Positions 1 through 9,010 of a stretch of 64,000 nt of DNA are shown here, in pieces. How positions within the stretch are numbered: position 1 is the stretch's first letter; the number at the start of each line of letters is the position of its first letter. A model generated the notes under the pieces. The model saw only the letters and a program-made list of their open reading frames with translations, was not told where the DNA came from and searched no databases. The stretch is from JBDHWG01 sp046328525 (GTDB taxonomy: Bacteria; Chloroflexota; Anaerolineae; Epilineales; JAHCIE01). The translations under genes and the position numbers were made by a program. The stretch lies in assembly GCA_046328525.1 (NCBI GenBank), contig JAXLWK010000003.1, positions 1,674,001-1,738,000 of the forward strand, read 5' to 3'.

Positions 1-389
1 GGGTGGCTGTAGTCGGAGAGGCCGTTGATGACCGGCACCGAGGCGGCGCGCGCCAGCTCGACAACGTGGGCGTGGGCGAACACGCGGGCCATGATGCCGT
101 TCACGTAGCGGCTCAACACGCGGGCCACGTCGCCCGTGCTCTCGCGCTGGCCGAGCTGAATCTCATTCGGTGAGAGGTAGAGGGCGTGGCCGCCGAGCTG
201 AAGCATCGCCACGTCAAAGGAGACGCGGGTGCGGAGCGACGGCTTCTGGAACACCATGCCCAACACCTGCCCCTTGAGGAGGGGAGGCGGCTCGCCGCCG
301 GCCAGCTCTTGCTTGAGCTGAATCGCCAGGTCCAACAGGTCCATGATGCTTTCGGGAGTGAGGTCTGAGAGGCTGATAAAGTCTTTCAT
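1..389 (-). CDS. argF: Ornithine carbamoyltransferase, N-terminal part (runs off left edge)
   Basis: Catalyses carbamoyl phosphate + ornithine to citrulline in arginine synthesis. The visible 129 codons begin MKDFISLSDLTPESIMDL and contain the carbamoyl-phosphate loop SLRTRVSFDVAM (family S-x-R-T-R), followed by QLGGHALYLSP, which is diagnostic of the carbamoyltransferase N-domain. The later stretch ARVFAHAHVVELARAASVPVINGLSDYSHP matches the region leading to the H-P-x-Q substrate motif; it is interrupted by the window edge, so the ornithine-binding domain is not seen. Only 9 nt separate it from the upstream FAH-family gene, so it is probably co-transcribed with proA and that gene. Ornithine rather than aspartate specificity is inferred from the QLGGHALYL signature. 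Confidence 0.9.
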   Translation of the reverse strand, partial: MKDFISLSDLTPESIMDLLDLAIQLKQELAGGEPPPLLKGQVLGMVFQKPSLRTRVSFDVAMLQLGGHALYLSPNEIQLGQRESTGDVARVLSRYVNGIMARVFAHAHVVELARAASVPVINGLSDYSH

Positions 390-398
390 GGGTTCTCG

Positions 399-1154
399 TT
401 AGCGTGAGACAGGATTGCGGAGGACGCCGACACCGTCAATCTCGACCTCGACGACATCGCCCGCATCGAGCCGGCCGACGCCGGCTGGGGTGCCGGTGAG
501 GATGACGTCGCCAGGCTCCAATGTCATCACTTTTGAAATATAGCTGACCAGGTATGGCACATCAAAGATCAGGTCGCGCGTGCGCCCGTCCTGGCGTACT
601 TCGCCGTTGACGCGCGCCCGCACGGCGACGCTCGCCGTATCCAGGTTGGTCACAATCCACGGCCCGATGGGGCAGAACGTGTCGAAGCCCTTGGCCCGTG
701 TCCACTGCCCATCAGTGCGCTGCAAGTCCCGCGCCGTCACGTCGTTGGCGGCGGTGCAGCCGAAGATGTACGTCAGCGCCGTGTTCCACGGCACGTCCTT
801 GGCGCGACGGCCGATCACCACCGCCAGCTCCGCTTCGTAGTCCACGCGGGAGGACATGCTGGGCAGCCGGATGGTCTCGCCTGGGCCGATGACGGCACTG
901 GGCGGCTTCAGGAAAAGCAGCGGCTCGCTCGGAAGCTCGGCGTTCATCTCGGCGGCGTGGGCGCGGTAGTTGCGCCCCACGGCGACGATCTTGCTCGGCT
1001 GCACCGGCGCCAGCAGATCCACCTCCTCGACGCGGGCCACCACGTCGCCCAGGTGGTGCGGGCCGAAGATGTCGCCGACGATGGCGCGCAGATCGTCGCC
1101 TTCGCGCGCGCCGTAGCCGATATCGCCGTCAAAGTGATAGCGGGCGATGTTCAT
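399..1154 (-). CDS. Fumarylacetoacetate hydrolase family protein
   Basis: A 251-residue member of the FAH superfamily (metal-dependent C-C hydrolases, decarboxylases and isomerases of 2-keto acids; also oxaloacetate decarboxylase FAHD1-type). After a ~60-residue N-terminal section the core starts at KIVAVGRNYRAHAAEM. The metal ligands are seen in VDYEAELAVVIG (Glu-x-Glu) and in AANDVTARDLQ (Asp). The C-terminal GDVILTGTPAGVG is the family hallmark. Length fits the small single-domain subgroup. It lies 21 nt downstream of proA and 9 nt upstream of argF, but this does not define a substrate; FAH-like genes are often fellow travellers. The start is ATG with a GGAAGGG about 10 nt upstream. Exact reaction unknown. 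Confidence 0.88.
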   Translation of the reverse strand: MNIARYHFDGDIGYGAREGDDLRAIVGDIFGPHHLGDVVARVEEVDLLAPVQPSKIVAVGRNYRAHAAEMNAELPSEPLLFLKPPSAVIGPGETIRLPSMSSRVDYEAELAVVIGRRAKDVPWNTALTYIFGCTAANDVTARDLQRTDGQWTRAKGFDTFCPIGPWIVTNLDTASVAVRARVNGEVRQDGRTRDLIFDVPYLVSYISKVMTLEPGDVILTGTPAGVGRLDAGDVVEVEIDGVGVLRNPVSR

Positions 1155-1175
1155 GCCAACGTTACCCTTCCGGCC

Positions 1176-2450
1176 CTAGGGTCGCACATCGCCGTGACCC
1201 AGGACAATCCATTTGTATGTCGTCAGCTCCTTTAGCCCCATCGGGCCGCGCGCGTGGAGCTTGGTGGTGCTGATCGCCACCTCGGCCCCCAACCCAAACT
1301 GTCCGCCGTCATTGAAGCGCGTGCTGGCGTTGACGAAGACGGCGGCCGAGTCGACCTCATCCAGGAAACGCATGGCGGCGCTGTAGTCTTCAGTGATGAT
1401 GGCTTCGGAGTGGCCGCCATAGCGCGCAATGTGGTCGAGCGCCTCGTCCAGGCTGTCCACGACCCGCACCGAGGCCCGCAGCGCCAGGAACTCGTACCCG
1501 AAGTCCTCTGGGCCGGCGGCCTTGACCAGCGGCCCGGCGCCGAGAATTGCCAGCGACCGCTCATCCACCCGCAGCTCGACCCCCGCCGCGCCGAGGCGGG
1601 CGGCCAGGCGCGGCAAGAACGTGGCGGCGACGGCGCGGTGAACGAGGAAGGTATCCGCCGCGTTGCACGCCGACGGCTTCTGCGTCTTGGCATTGAAGCC
1701 GATCTCGACAGCATCGTCCAGCTTCGCCGCCTGGTCCACATAGATGTGCACCACACCAATACCGCCGGTCACAACAGGCACTTTGGCATTCTCGATGGCG
1801 AAACGGTGCAAATCGGCGCCGCCGCGCGGGATGAGCAGGTCAATGAAGTCCCGCGCCTCCAGCATCTCGCGCACCAGGGCGCGGTCCGTGCTCTGGATGA
1901 GCTGAACCGTTCCCTCCGGCAGGCCCGCCGCCGTCGCGGCGTCGGCGACTACCTGGGCCAGGATGCGGTTCGAGTTGAGGGCTTCTTTGCCGCCGCGCAG
2001 AATCGCCGCATTGCCGGACTTGATGCACAACGCGGCGATGTCAATCGTCACGTTGGGCCGCGACTCGTAGATGACGCCGATGACGCCGAGGGGGACGCGG
2101 CGCTTCCCGACCTGCAAGCCGCTCGGCAGCGTCTGCATCTCGGTTTCGCCGAGCGGATCGGGGAGGGCGGCGACGTGGCGCACGTCGTCAGCCAGGCTGC
2201 GCAGGTCTTTCGCGTCCAACTTTAGCCGGCCCAGCATCGCCTCCGACAGGCCCATCTCGCGCGCCGTCGCCAGATCGCGCCGATTGGCCTCGGCGATCTC
2301 GTCCTGCCGGGCGACCAGGGCATCCGCGATCGCGTGCAGTGCCGCGTTGCGAACGCGGGCGCTCATAAAAGCGAGGCGGCGCGCCGCAGCGCGCGCCCGT
2401 ACCCCCTTCTCGGCCACCTCACCGGCAACCTGGGCTTCGACGGTCAGCAT
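1176..2450 (-). CDS. proA: Glutamate-5-semialdehyde dehydrogenase (gamma-glutamyl phosphate reductase)
   Basis: Second step of proline synthesis: NADPH-dependent reduction of glutamyl 5-phosphate to glutamate semialdehyde. The 424-residue protein has the aldehyde-dehydrogenase-like fold signatures PLGVIGVIYESRPNVTID, ILRGGKEALNSN and the catalytic-cysteine segment QKPSACNAADTFLVHR, and ends with the ProA-typical GLGAEVAISTTKLHARGP and GLKELTTYKW. I chose the ATG at 2450 over an in-frame TTG 15 nt upstream because a strong GGAGGAGG sits at the right distance from the ATG. Its partner proB is on the same strand but more than 3.5 kb upstream, with a methyltransferase and a cohesin/dockerin protein gene in between. 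Confidence 0.97.
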   Translation of the reverse strand: MLTVEAQVAGEVAEKGVRARAAARRLAFMSARVRNAALHAIADALVARQDEIAEANRRDLATAREMGLSEAMLGRLKLDAKDLRSLADDVRHVAALPDPLGETEMQTLPSGLQVGKRRVPLGVIGVIYESRPNVTIDIAALCIKSGNAAILRGGKEALNSNRILAQVVADAATAAGLPEGTVQLIQSTDRALVREMLEARDFIDLLIPRGGADLHRFAIENAKVPVVTGGIGVVHIYVDQAAKLDDAVEIGFNAKTQKPSACNAADTFLVHRAVAATFLPRLAARLGAAGVELRVDERSLAILGAGPLVKAAGPEDFGYEFLALRASVRVVDSLDEALDHIARYGGHSEAIITEDYSAAMRFLDEVDSAAVFVNASTRFNDGGQFGLGAEVAISTTKLHARGPMGLKELTTYKWIVLGHGDVRP

Positions 2451-2558
2451 AGCGTCCTCCTCCAAACAATCTCAGGCAAAGAATCTTAGCAACAGGTGGG
2501 AGAAAGGTCAAGCGGAACAGAATACCGGAGGAGAGACACCTGAAATGGAAGGAACGTA

Positions 2559-2586
2559 GTAGAGACGCGCCATGGCGCGTCTCTAC
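2559..2586. repeat. Perfect 28-bp palindrome, dispersed family A copy 1
   Basis: A perfect palindrome with half-site GTAGAGACGCGC around a central CATG. An identical 28-bp copy lies at 10901-10928. It sits in the 227-bp spacer between the cohesin/dockerin gene and proA. No transposase is nearby. It could form a hairpin in the transcript, but no U-tract follows, so I class it as a dispersed intergenic palindrome rather than a plain terminator. Confidence 0.9.
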
Positions 2587-2677
2587 CGCCGCCCGCGGAA
2601 TGCGGCAATAATCAGGAATGGCCTCTAGGTCGTGACGACAACATCCACCACTCACGTGCAACGCGCCGCACGCGGCA

Positions 2678-4990
2678 TCACCGGAGCGGCAGGGTCGCCG
2701 CGCGCTGCCAGTCGTCCAGGGCTTCGCGGCGGCCGCCGAAGCTCGTGTCGCCCGGCCCCGGCTTCTTCCCCGCCGCTGCCGGCGACTCGCGGGAGAGCTG
2801 CATGGGGGTGTCGCCGACGACACGGCCCCGCGCATCGGCCCAGCTCAGGCGGGCCACGCCCAGCGCCGCCCCGTCGCCCTGGACATCAATCGTCGCCAGG
2901 CGCAGCGGCCCCGTGGGTCGCGGTCCCGTGGGCAGGGTGAGGACCAAACGCGCGCCCGTCTCGATATTCGTGTTGCGCACCACGAAGGCATCCTTGAGCG
3001 CGTCGCCCAGGCGGAAGGGGGTCGCGCCGACGACGCGCGCCGCCTTCGGGTCGGCGCGCAAGGTGAGGTCAAGGCCAGCCACGTCGCTGGCGTCATCGGC
3101 CCAAACCTCAATGGCGGCGACACCGGCCGCGTCAGGCGCATGGGGCACGAGACGGACGGTGAACGGCGCTCGCTTCGCCGGCCCGCTCTGCGCCGTGTAC
3201 TGCGTCGGCGGCGCCCACGCCTGCGGACAGCTCAGGCCAAAATTGACGGCCACGAGCACGACATCGCCAATGTCTATGCGCCCGTTCCCATTCAGGTCAG
3301 AGATGGGGTCCGCCGTGGCCGGAGAGTCGAAGACACCGGCGACACGCACCAGGTCGAAGATATCCACGGCATCAGAGAGTACCGCGTCTCCCGCCAACAT
3401 CTGGCCCGCCGAAAGATCCACCGTCTGCCCGGCGGCGACGGTGACGGTCTGCTGACCGCACAGCCAGCCGGGCCGCCGCGCGCGCACCGTGTACTGACCC
3501 GGCGCGAGGTTGTCGAGCCGGAAATCGCCCTGGCTGTTGGTGAGCACCGTCTGATCGGTCGCACCGCTGGCGCGAACCGTCGTCGCGCTGTGGGTCGTCC
3601 GCCCCTCCAGCGTCATCCGCCCGATGATCGCCCCTGGCGCGGGGCGCACCGTCAGCGCTGCCGCCTGTGTGCCGAGGCTAATTGCGCTGCCGCCGAGCTG
3701 CGCCGCTAGGGCGTGGCTGATGGTCAGCGGACTGACGCCATTCGCCACGCCTTGCAGCTCAAGGCTGAACAGGACGCCGCTGCCCGTGGCGGTCGGAGCG
3801 GGCGACAGGCGCGTCAGGACCACTCGCGCCGTGCCGGCGGTGTTGTCCACAATGTTCTGGGCCACGGCGCTCTGGCCCGGCAGGTAGAGCAGCGGCCCCA
3901 GGTCGGCCTGGGACTTGACGGCGTGGACGACGCTCGGGTCGAACGCGAGCATCACGTCGGCCGAGTACAGGTTCGTGACATCCTCCAGCCAGACCTCGAC
4001 GCGCGTGCGCTCGCCGGGCGCAAGGGTATAGCCCGCGCTGCTCGTGACGACGCGCACCATCGGCGGCTGTCCGCCGGGGTCGGATGGCTGCTGGCTGCAC
4101 ACCAGCAGGCTGGCCTCGTCCACACCGAACGCCGTGCGGTTCCGCACGTCGGTCATCGCCGCGTATTGCAGGCGCAGCGTCTGGCCGCCGGCCGGCAGGC
4201 TGTATAGCACACGGCCCCAGGAGTTCGCCGCCGTCGTCGAATCGACGGTCTCCACCGTGGCTGCTGGCAGGCCGTCCGGCCGCAGCAGCGCCACGGTCAT
4301 GCGGTCGCCGTCCGGCGTTGTGCTCTCCGGCACACGGGCGCGCCAGTAGCCCAGGCGCGCGAGCTGAGTATCCGCCGGAACGACGAACGTCTGCGCGACA
4401 CGGTCGCTGGCATTGTTGTACCCGGCTAGCAAGGCAAGGCGCTGGCCGCTGAAGGGGCTATTCGTGGCGACCAACGGCGCGCCGCCTGTGTCCCAGTCCA
4501 CAAAGTCGGGCGTCAGCTCGAAGCCGCCGTTTGCCAGCAGGTCGCGGCAGAAAGGCGGTAGAGCACCGATGCGGAACTGGGCGTGCGCCGCTTCGGCCCC
4601 GTTCACCAGCGCCGTGAGCGTGTACGTACCCAGGGGCAGGCCGACGCCAGGAATGGGGGCCGGCTGGAAGCCGCCCTGGCCGCTCGCGGTCACCGGGTAT
4701 GTGAGCGTCAGACCGTCCGGCCGCAGCAGACTCAGTTGAACCGCCTGGCCCGCCGTGAACCCGCCACCCACAATCGTAAAGTTGCTTGCCTGCGTGCCGC
4801 TAACGGGCGAGACGGCGAGGAGGGGCAGGGCCGTGGTCTCAGCGCGCCTGGGAAGGGCAGCGGCCGCGTCGGTCGGCGGGGGGAATGGCCGCGCCGCCTG
4901 CGCTGCCAGGGCGTAGAACACAAGCCAACACGCGAGCACCGCCAGGACCACGCCGCCGGCCCTGAGCGCACGCCATTTTCGAGCTATCAT
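2678..4990 (-). CDS. Secreted cohesin/dockerin-containing protein
   Basis: A 770-residue exported protein with no recognised enzyme domain. Residues 1-33 form a signal peptide (basic MIARKWRALR, then a hydrophobic run ending ALAAQAA). About 60-140 is an Ig-like beta region. About 152-297 resembles a carbohydrate-binding or jelly-roll module starting NGGFELTPDF. About 311-448 is a cohesin-like domain (VEVWLEDVTNLYSADVMLAF, DPSVVHAV). About 452-530 is a carboxypeptidase-regulatory-like beta sandwich (DFRLDNLAPGQYTVRARRPG). About 531-586 is a type I dockerin whose first Ca-loop is degenerate and second intact (DLNGNGRIDIGDVVLVAVNFG). About 609-735 is a second, weaker cohesin-like region. The ATG at 4990 is preferred over an upstream in-frame start because GAGGAG precedes it. 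The regulatory-dockerin-cohesin order recurs in the protease at 48634-51006. Role is inferred as extracellular adhesion or assembly; partners are not known. Confidence 0.85.
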   Translation of the reverse strand: MIARKWRALRAGGVVLAVLACWLVFYALAAQAARPFPPPTDAAAALPRRAETTALPLLAVSPVSGTQASNFTIVGGGFTAGQAVQLSLLRPDGLTLTYPVTASGQGGFQPAPIPGVGLPLGTYTLTALVNGAEAAHAQFRIGALPPFCRDLLANGGFELTPDFVDWDTGGAPLVATNSPFSGQRLALLAGYNNASDRVAQTFVVPADTQLARLGYWRARVPESTTPDGDRMTVALLRPDGLPAATVETVDSTTAANSWGRVLYSLPAGGQTLRLQYAAMTDVRNRTAFGVDEASLLVCSQQPSDPGGQPPMVRVVTSSAGYTLAPGERTRVEVWLEDVTNLYSADVMLAFDPSVVHAVKSQADLGPLLYLPGQSAVAQNIVDNTAGTARVVLTRLSPAPTATGSGVLFSLELQGVANGVSPLTISHALAAQLGGSAISLGTQAAALTVRPAPGAIIGRMTLEGRTTHSATTVRASGATDQTVLTNSQGDFRLDNLAPGQYTVRARRPGWLCGQQTVTVAAGQTVDLSAGQMLAGDAVLSDAVDIFDLVRVAGVFDSPATADPISDLNGNGRIDIGDVVLVAVNFGLSCPQAWAPPTQYTAQSGPAKRAPFTVRLVPHAPDAAGVAAIEVWADDASDVAGLDLTLRADPKAARVVGATPFRLGDALKDAFVVRNTNIETGARLVLTLPTGPRPTGPLRLATIDVQGDGAALGVARLSWADARGRVVGDTPMQLSRESPAAAGKKPGPGDTSFGGRREALDDWQRAATLPLR

Positions 4991-5140
4991 CCGCGTCTCC
5001 TCTGCGAGAACCGGGGGGACTCGATTGGAGAACATCCCGATCGAATCGAGCGCCTACTCTTAATAACGGCCCAACTGCGGCATTTAGTACGCCCGCGTTG
5101 CGCCGCCGTAAGGTTTCACACTTATTCCACACGTCCCGCC

Positions 5141-5851
5141 TCAAGCGGTCGGCGGCGCGAGTGGTTTCACGCACCACACAAGGTCGTAGTAGGCCTGCCA
5201 GATTTCGCGGCGAATGTCTGTCAGACCCAGGTCGGCGAGCTGCTGATCGAACGTTGCGCGCGACGGAACGCGGCCGGGGAAGTAGAGGCGGTCGGGGCCA
5301 ACCCGCTGCGTGATGAGGAGCGTACCGCCGGGGCGCAAGACGCGGACCATCTCACGCAGCGCGGCGTTGGGCGAGGGCAGAAACTCCAGAGCCTCGAGGC
5401 ACGTTACGGCGTCGAAGGCGGCCTCGGGGAAAGGCAGGCGAGTGGCGTCGTGACACAGGAGGGTGACGCGCCCGGCCCACGGCGCGAGCTTGGCCTCGGC
5501 CTGCGCCAGCATGGCGGTGGAGGCGTCCAGGGCGACGATCTCACCGCCGAAGCCTGGCTGCTGGAGCAGCGCCAGCGGGAGCCGCCCGGTGCCCGTGGCG
5601 ACATCGAGAACATGCGGGGTGGCGATGCTCGCCAGGCGCTCGACCAGGGGAAACCCTAGCCTGTCGGCCTCGTCGTCCTCGTCAAACCCCTTGATGCGGT
5701 CGTAAGCGCGAGCGCTCCAATCGTACATCAGGGTAACTACGGCGCGGCCGAGATACGCGCCTTCTGCCAGGACAAGCTGCCAGTAGAGCAGCGCGCCAAT
5801 CAGCGCCACGATAACGGCCGCCACCACCCAACCCCACCACGTCACAGTCAC
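5141..5851 (-). CDS. Class I SAM-dependent methyltransferase with N-terminal membrane anchor
   Basis: A 236-residue protein. Residues ~5-27 (WWGWVVAAVIVALIGALLYW) form one transmembrane helix. The remainder is a Methyltransf_11/UbiE-like Rossmann domain. Motif I is HVLDVATGTGRLPLALL, the acidic end of strand 2 is EIVALDAS, motif III covers LLCHDATRLPFPEAAFD, and the post-motif is MVRVLRPGGTLLITQ. The start is GTG with GGAAGGG five nucleotides upstream. The substrate cannot be told from the sequence; UbiE-like folds act on quinones, lipids and small molecules, and the membrane anchor hints at a membrane-associated substrate. It sits between proB and the cohesin/dockerin gene, with a repeat pair separating it from proB, so it may be a separate transcription unit. 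Confidence 0.82.
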   Translation of the reverse strand: MTVTWWGWVVAAVIVALIGALLYWQLVLAEGAYLGRAVVTLMYDWSARAYDRIKGFDEDDEADRLGFPLVERLASIATPHVLDVATGTGRLPLALLQQPGFGGEIVALDASTAMLAQAEAKLAPWAGRVTLLCHDATRLPFPEAAFDAVTCLEALEFLPSPNAALREMVRVLRPGGTLLITQRVGPDRLYFPGRVPSRATFDQQLADLGLTDIRREIWQAYYDLVWCVKPLAPPTA

Positions 5852-5880
5852 CTGCGCCCTTCCAACCCCGCGAGCATCTG

Positions 5881-5937
5881 TGTAGTAACGACTTCAGTCG
5901 TTTCCCAGGCCCCAGAACGACTAAAGTCGTCACTACA
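5881..5937. repeat. Inverted repeat, dispersed family B (GACTTCAGTC / GACTAAAGTC)
   Basis: Two imperfectly complementary arms, TGTAGTAACGACTTCAGTCG and CGACTAAAGTCGTCACTACA, separated by 17 bp. Each arm itself contains a short dyad (CGACTT..AGTCG). Related copies lie at 9011-9113, 30223-30278 and 48433-48521, always between genes. This copy sits between proB and the methyltransferase gene. Confidence 0.9.
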
Positions 5938-5980
5938 TGACGCCACTCAACTTTGACAGACCACTACGGCGACGCACCCA

Positions 5981-7081
5981 CTACAGCAACACAAGGTCGT
6001 TGCGGTGGATGACCTCCGCGCCGTAGTCGTATCCCAGATGCGTCTCGATTTCCGCCGATTTCCGCCCCTTGATGAGCCGCAGATCGGCGGAGTTGTACAG
6101 CGTGATGCCGCGCGCAATATCGCGCCCCTCGCCGTCCACGACCTTGACCGTCGCGCCGCGCGCAAAATCGCCGCGCACCTCCACGACGCCGGCCGGGAGC
6201 AGGCTCTTGCCGCCCTCGCGCAGGGCGCGCACCGCGCCATTGTCCACCAGCAGCTCGCCCCGCAGCGGGTCCGTCAGGATCCAGCGCTTGCGGCTCTCCA
6301 TGCGATTGGCCGTCGCCACGAACAGGGTTCCCAGCGCCTCGCCCGCCGCCAGCCGCAGCAGCACGTCCGGCGCCGCGCCGGCGGCGACGATGGTCGCCGT
6401 ACCGGCCCGCGTCGCCAGATCGGCGGCCTGTATCTTGGTGATCATGCCGCCGGTGCCGCGCCCGGTCACGGCCCCGCCGGCCAGGGCGCGCACCGAGTCG
6501 TCAATATGCTCCACGACCGGGATGAGCGTGGCATCGGGGTGCTTGCGCGGGTCGGCGGTGAACAACCCGGCGGCATCCGTGAGCATCACGAGGAGGTCGG
6601 CGTCAATGAGGTTGGCGACCAGCGCCGAGAGGTTGTCGTTGTCGCCGATGCGAATCTCGTCCACGCCCACCACGTCGTTCTCGTTGACGATGGGGACGAC
6701 GCGGCGCTCGAGCAGCGCGAGCAGGGTGTTGCGGGCGTTGAGGTAGCGCGTGCGGTCGGCCAGGTCTACGCGGGTCAGCAGCGCCTGGGCGACAGGGATG
6801 TCGTACAGATCGAACAACTGGGCGTACAGCTGCATCAGCCGCCCCTGGCCCACGGCGGCGAGCATCTGCTTGAGGGGAATGCCGCGAACACGCGCGTACA
6901 GGTCCAGGCGCTCGCGCCCGGCCAGCACCGCGCCCGACGACACGACGACGACCTCGACGCCCTCGCCGTGCAGGCAGGCGACCTGGCGCACCAGGTCAAC
7001 AATACGCGGGCGGCTCAAGCGTGGACCGCCCGCGGTCAAGACATTCGTGCCTAGTTTTACAACCACCCGATGATAGTGCAT
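5981..7081 (-). CDS. proB: Glutamate 5-kinase
   Basis: First step of proline synthesis: ATP-dependent phosphorylation of glutamate at the gamma-carboxyl. The 366-residue protein starts MHYHRVVVKLGTNVLT (amino-acid-kinase phosphate loop). It has EVVVVSSGAVLAGRERL, the glutamate-site segment VPIVNENDVVGVDEI, FGDND-like RIGDNDNLSALVANLIDAD, and the nucleotide loop GRGTGGMITKIQAADLA. From about residue 275 a PUA domain follows (GELLVDNGAVRALREGGKSLLPAGV), as in the long bacterial form that is feedback-inhibited by proline. A 26-nt gap separates it from lepA upstream, which suggests co-transcription. Unusually, proA is not the next gene downstream. Confidence 0.97.
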   Translation of the reverse strand: MHYHRVVVKLGTNVLTAGGPRLSRPRIVDLVRQVACLHGEGVEVVVVSSGAVLAGRERLDLYARVRGIPLKQMLAAVGQGRLMQLYAQLFDLYDIPVAQALLTRVDLADRTRYLNARNTLLALLERRVVPIVNENDVVGVDEIRIGDNDNLSALVANLIDADLLVMLTDAAGLFTADPRKHPDATLIPVVEHIDDSVRALAGGAVTGRGTGGMITKIQAADLATRAGTATIVAAGAAPDVLLRLAAGEALGTLFVATANRMESRKRWILTDPLRGELLVDNGAVRALREGGKSLLPAGVVEVRGDFARGATVKVVDGEGRDIARGITLYNSADLRLIKGRKSAEIETHLGYDYGAEVIHRNDLVLL

Positions 7082-7107
7082 CGTCCGTATCCAGCGCAGC
7101 CCCTGCG

Positions 7108-8907
7108 CTAGTCCTCCAGCTTAAGCACGGCCATGAACGCTTCCTGGGGGATCTCGACGTTGCCCAGGCGCTTCATGCGCTTCTTGCCCTCTTTCTGCTT
7201 CTCCAGCAGCTTGCGCTTGCGTGTAATGTCGCCGCCGTAGCACTTCGCCAGCACGTTCTTGGACATGGCCTTGACCGTCTCGCGGGCGATGATGCGCCCC
7301 CCAATCGCCGCCTGGATCGGCACCGGGAAGAGCTGGCGCGGGATAACCTCCTTGAGGCGTAGGGCCAGGGCCGAGCCTTTCTCGCGCGCCTTGTCGCGGT
7401 GGACGATCAGGGAGAGGGCGTCCACCGACTGCTCGTTCACCAGGATGTCCATCTTCACCAGGTCGCCCGGCCGGTAGCCCAGGAAGTGGTAATCGAGGGA
7501 CGCATAACCGCGCGTGCGGCTCTTGAGTTGGTCATAGAAGTCCACGATTAGCTCGGCCAGCGGCATCTCGAAGGTCATGTGGACGCGCACCTCGTCCAGG
7601 TACTCCATCTTTTCCAGCGTGCCACGCCGGTTGCGCACAAGCTCCATGACCGTGCCGATATACTCCGAGGGCGTGAAGATGCTCAGCGTCATCCACGGCT
7701 CTTCGATGGTCTCGATCTCGGCCGGCGAGGGCAAGTCGGCCGGGTTGTCCACGGTCACGATCTCGCCGTCGCGCTTGAGCACCTCGTACTCCACGCTCGG
7801 CGCGGTGACGAGCAGGTTCAGGTCGTACTCGCGCTCCAGGCGCTCCTGGACGATCTCCAGGTGGAGCAGCCCCAGGAAGCCGCAGCGGAAGCCGAAACCC
7901 AGCGCGACGGAGTTCTCCGGCTGGTAGACGAGGGACGCATCGTTGAGCTTCAGCTTTTCCAGCGCGTCGCGCAGCTCGTAATACTGCTCGGTCTCCACGG
8001 GGTACATCCCGGCGTAGACCATCGGCTTGGCCGGGCGATAGCCCGGCAGCGGCGCGTCGGCGGCGTTGTCGGCCGCCGTGACCGTGTCGCCGACGGAGAC
8101 CTCGCGCACGCTCTTGAGGCCCGTCGCCACGTAGCCCACGTCCCCCGCCGACAGATCGGTGACGGTCGTCATCCGCGGCTTGAACACCCCGAACTCCAGG
8201 GCGTCCAGGCGCTGCTGCGTGGACATGAGCATCAGCGGCGTGCCGGCCTCCATCGCGCCGTCCACGACGCGGACGTAGGCGATGACGCCCTTGTACTGAT
8301 CGTAGTGGGAGTCGAAGATGAGGGCGCGCAGCGGCTGGTGGCGCTGGCCGCGCGGCGCCGGAATGCGCTCGATGATGGCCGCCAGCAGCTCGTCAATCCC
8401 GACGCCTTCCTTCGCCGAGGCCAGGATGATGTCCTCGCGGGGGATGCCCATGAGGTCCTCGATCTCCTTCGCCACGCGCTCCGGCTCGGCGGCCGGCAAG
8501 TCAATTTTGTTGACGACGGGGATGATGGTCAGGTTGTTGTCGAGCGCCAGGTAGAGGTTCGCCAGCGTCTGCGCCTCGATGCCCTGGGAGGCGTCTACGA
8601 CGAGGACGGCGCCCTCGCATGCCTGGAGCGCGCGGCTCACCTCATACGTAAAGTCCACGTGGCCCGGCGTATCAATCAGGTTAAGCTCGTAAGTCTCACC
8701 GTCCGGTGCGCGGTAGTCCATGCGCACCGCCTTGGCCTTGATGGTGATGCCTTTCTCGCGCTCCAGCTCCATCTGGTCCAGCACTTGCTCAGACATTTCG
8801 CGGCGCGTCAGCGTGCCGGTGCGCTCGAGCAGGCGGTCCGAGAGCGTGCTCTTGCCGTGGTCAATGTGGGCGATAATCGAGAAGTTTCGGATGCGAGTCT
8901 GATCCAT
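7108..8907 (-). CDS. lepA: Elongation factor 4 (ribosomal back-translocase LepA)
   Basis: A 599-residue translational GTPase, the normal LepA length. G1 is IAHIDHGKSTLSDRLLERTG, G2 is KGITIKAKAVRM, G3 is DTPGHVDFTYEV, G4 is NKIDLP, and G5 lies in ILASAKEGVG. The domain II/III section and the LepA-specific C-terminal domain (IPRQLFPVPIQAAIGGRIIARETVKA, KCYGGDITRKRKLLEKQKEGKK) are present, which separates it from EF-G and BipA. LepA acts on stalled or incorrectly translocated ribosomes, at the cytoplasmic membrane or in the cytosol. It is the first gene of a minus-strand run continuing into proB. Its upstream spacer holds two family B repeats. Confidence 0.98.
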   Translation of the reverse strand: MDQTRIRNFSIIAHIDHGKSTLSDRLLERTGTLTRREMSEQVLDQMELEREKGITIKAKAVRMDYRAPDGETYELNLIDTPGHVDFTYEVSRALQACEGAVLVVDASQGIEAQTLANLYLALDNNLTIIPVVNKIDLPAAEPERVAKEIEDLMGIPREDIILASAKEGVGIDELLAAIIERIPAPRGQRHQPLRALIFDSHYDQYKGVIAYVRVVDGAMEAGTPLMLMSTQQRLDALEFGVFKPRMTTVTDLSAGDVGYVATGLKSVREVSVGDTVTAADNAADAPLPGYRPAKPMVYAGMYPVETEQYYELRDALEKLKLNDASLVYQPENSVALGFGFRCGFLGLLHLEIVQERLEREYDLNLLVTAPSVEYEVLKRDGEIVTVDNPADLPSPAEIETIEEPWMTLSIFTPSEYIGTVMELVRNRRGTLEKMEYLDEVRVHMTFEMPLAELIVDFYDQLKSRTRGYASLDYHFLGYRPGDLVKMDILVNEQSVDALSLIVHRDKAREKGSALALRLKEVIPRQLFPVPIQAAIGGRIIARETVKAMSKNVLAKCYGGDITRKRKLLEKQKEGKKRMKRLGNVEIPQEAFMAVLKLED

Positions 8908-9010
8908 TTATCATTCCTGCGGCGGTACAATCCACGCCTGTAAGTATAGTCCCTGGCGGCTCTAAACAGAATTCCGCGCCGCAGCCCCGAGCGCCAGCGT
9001 CCCGTGTCGC

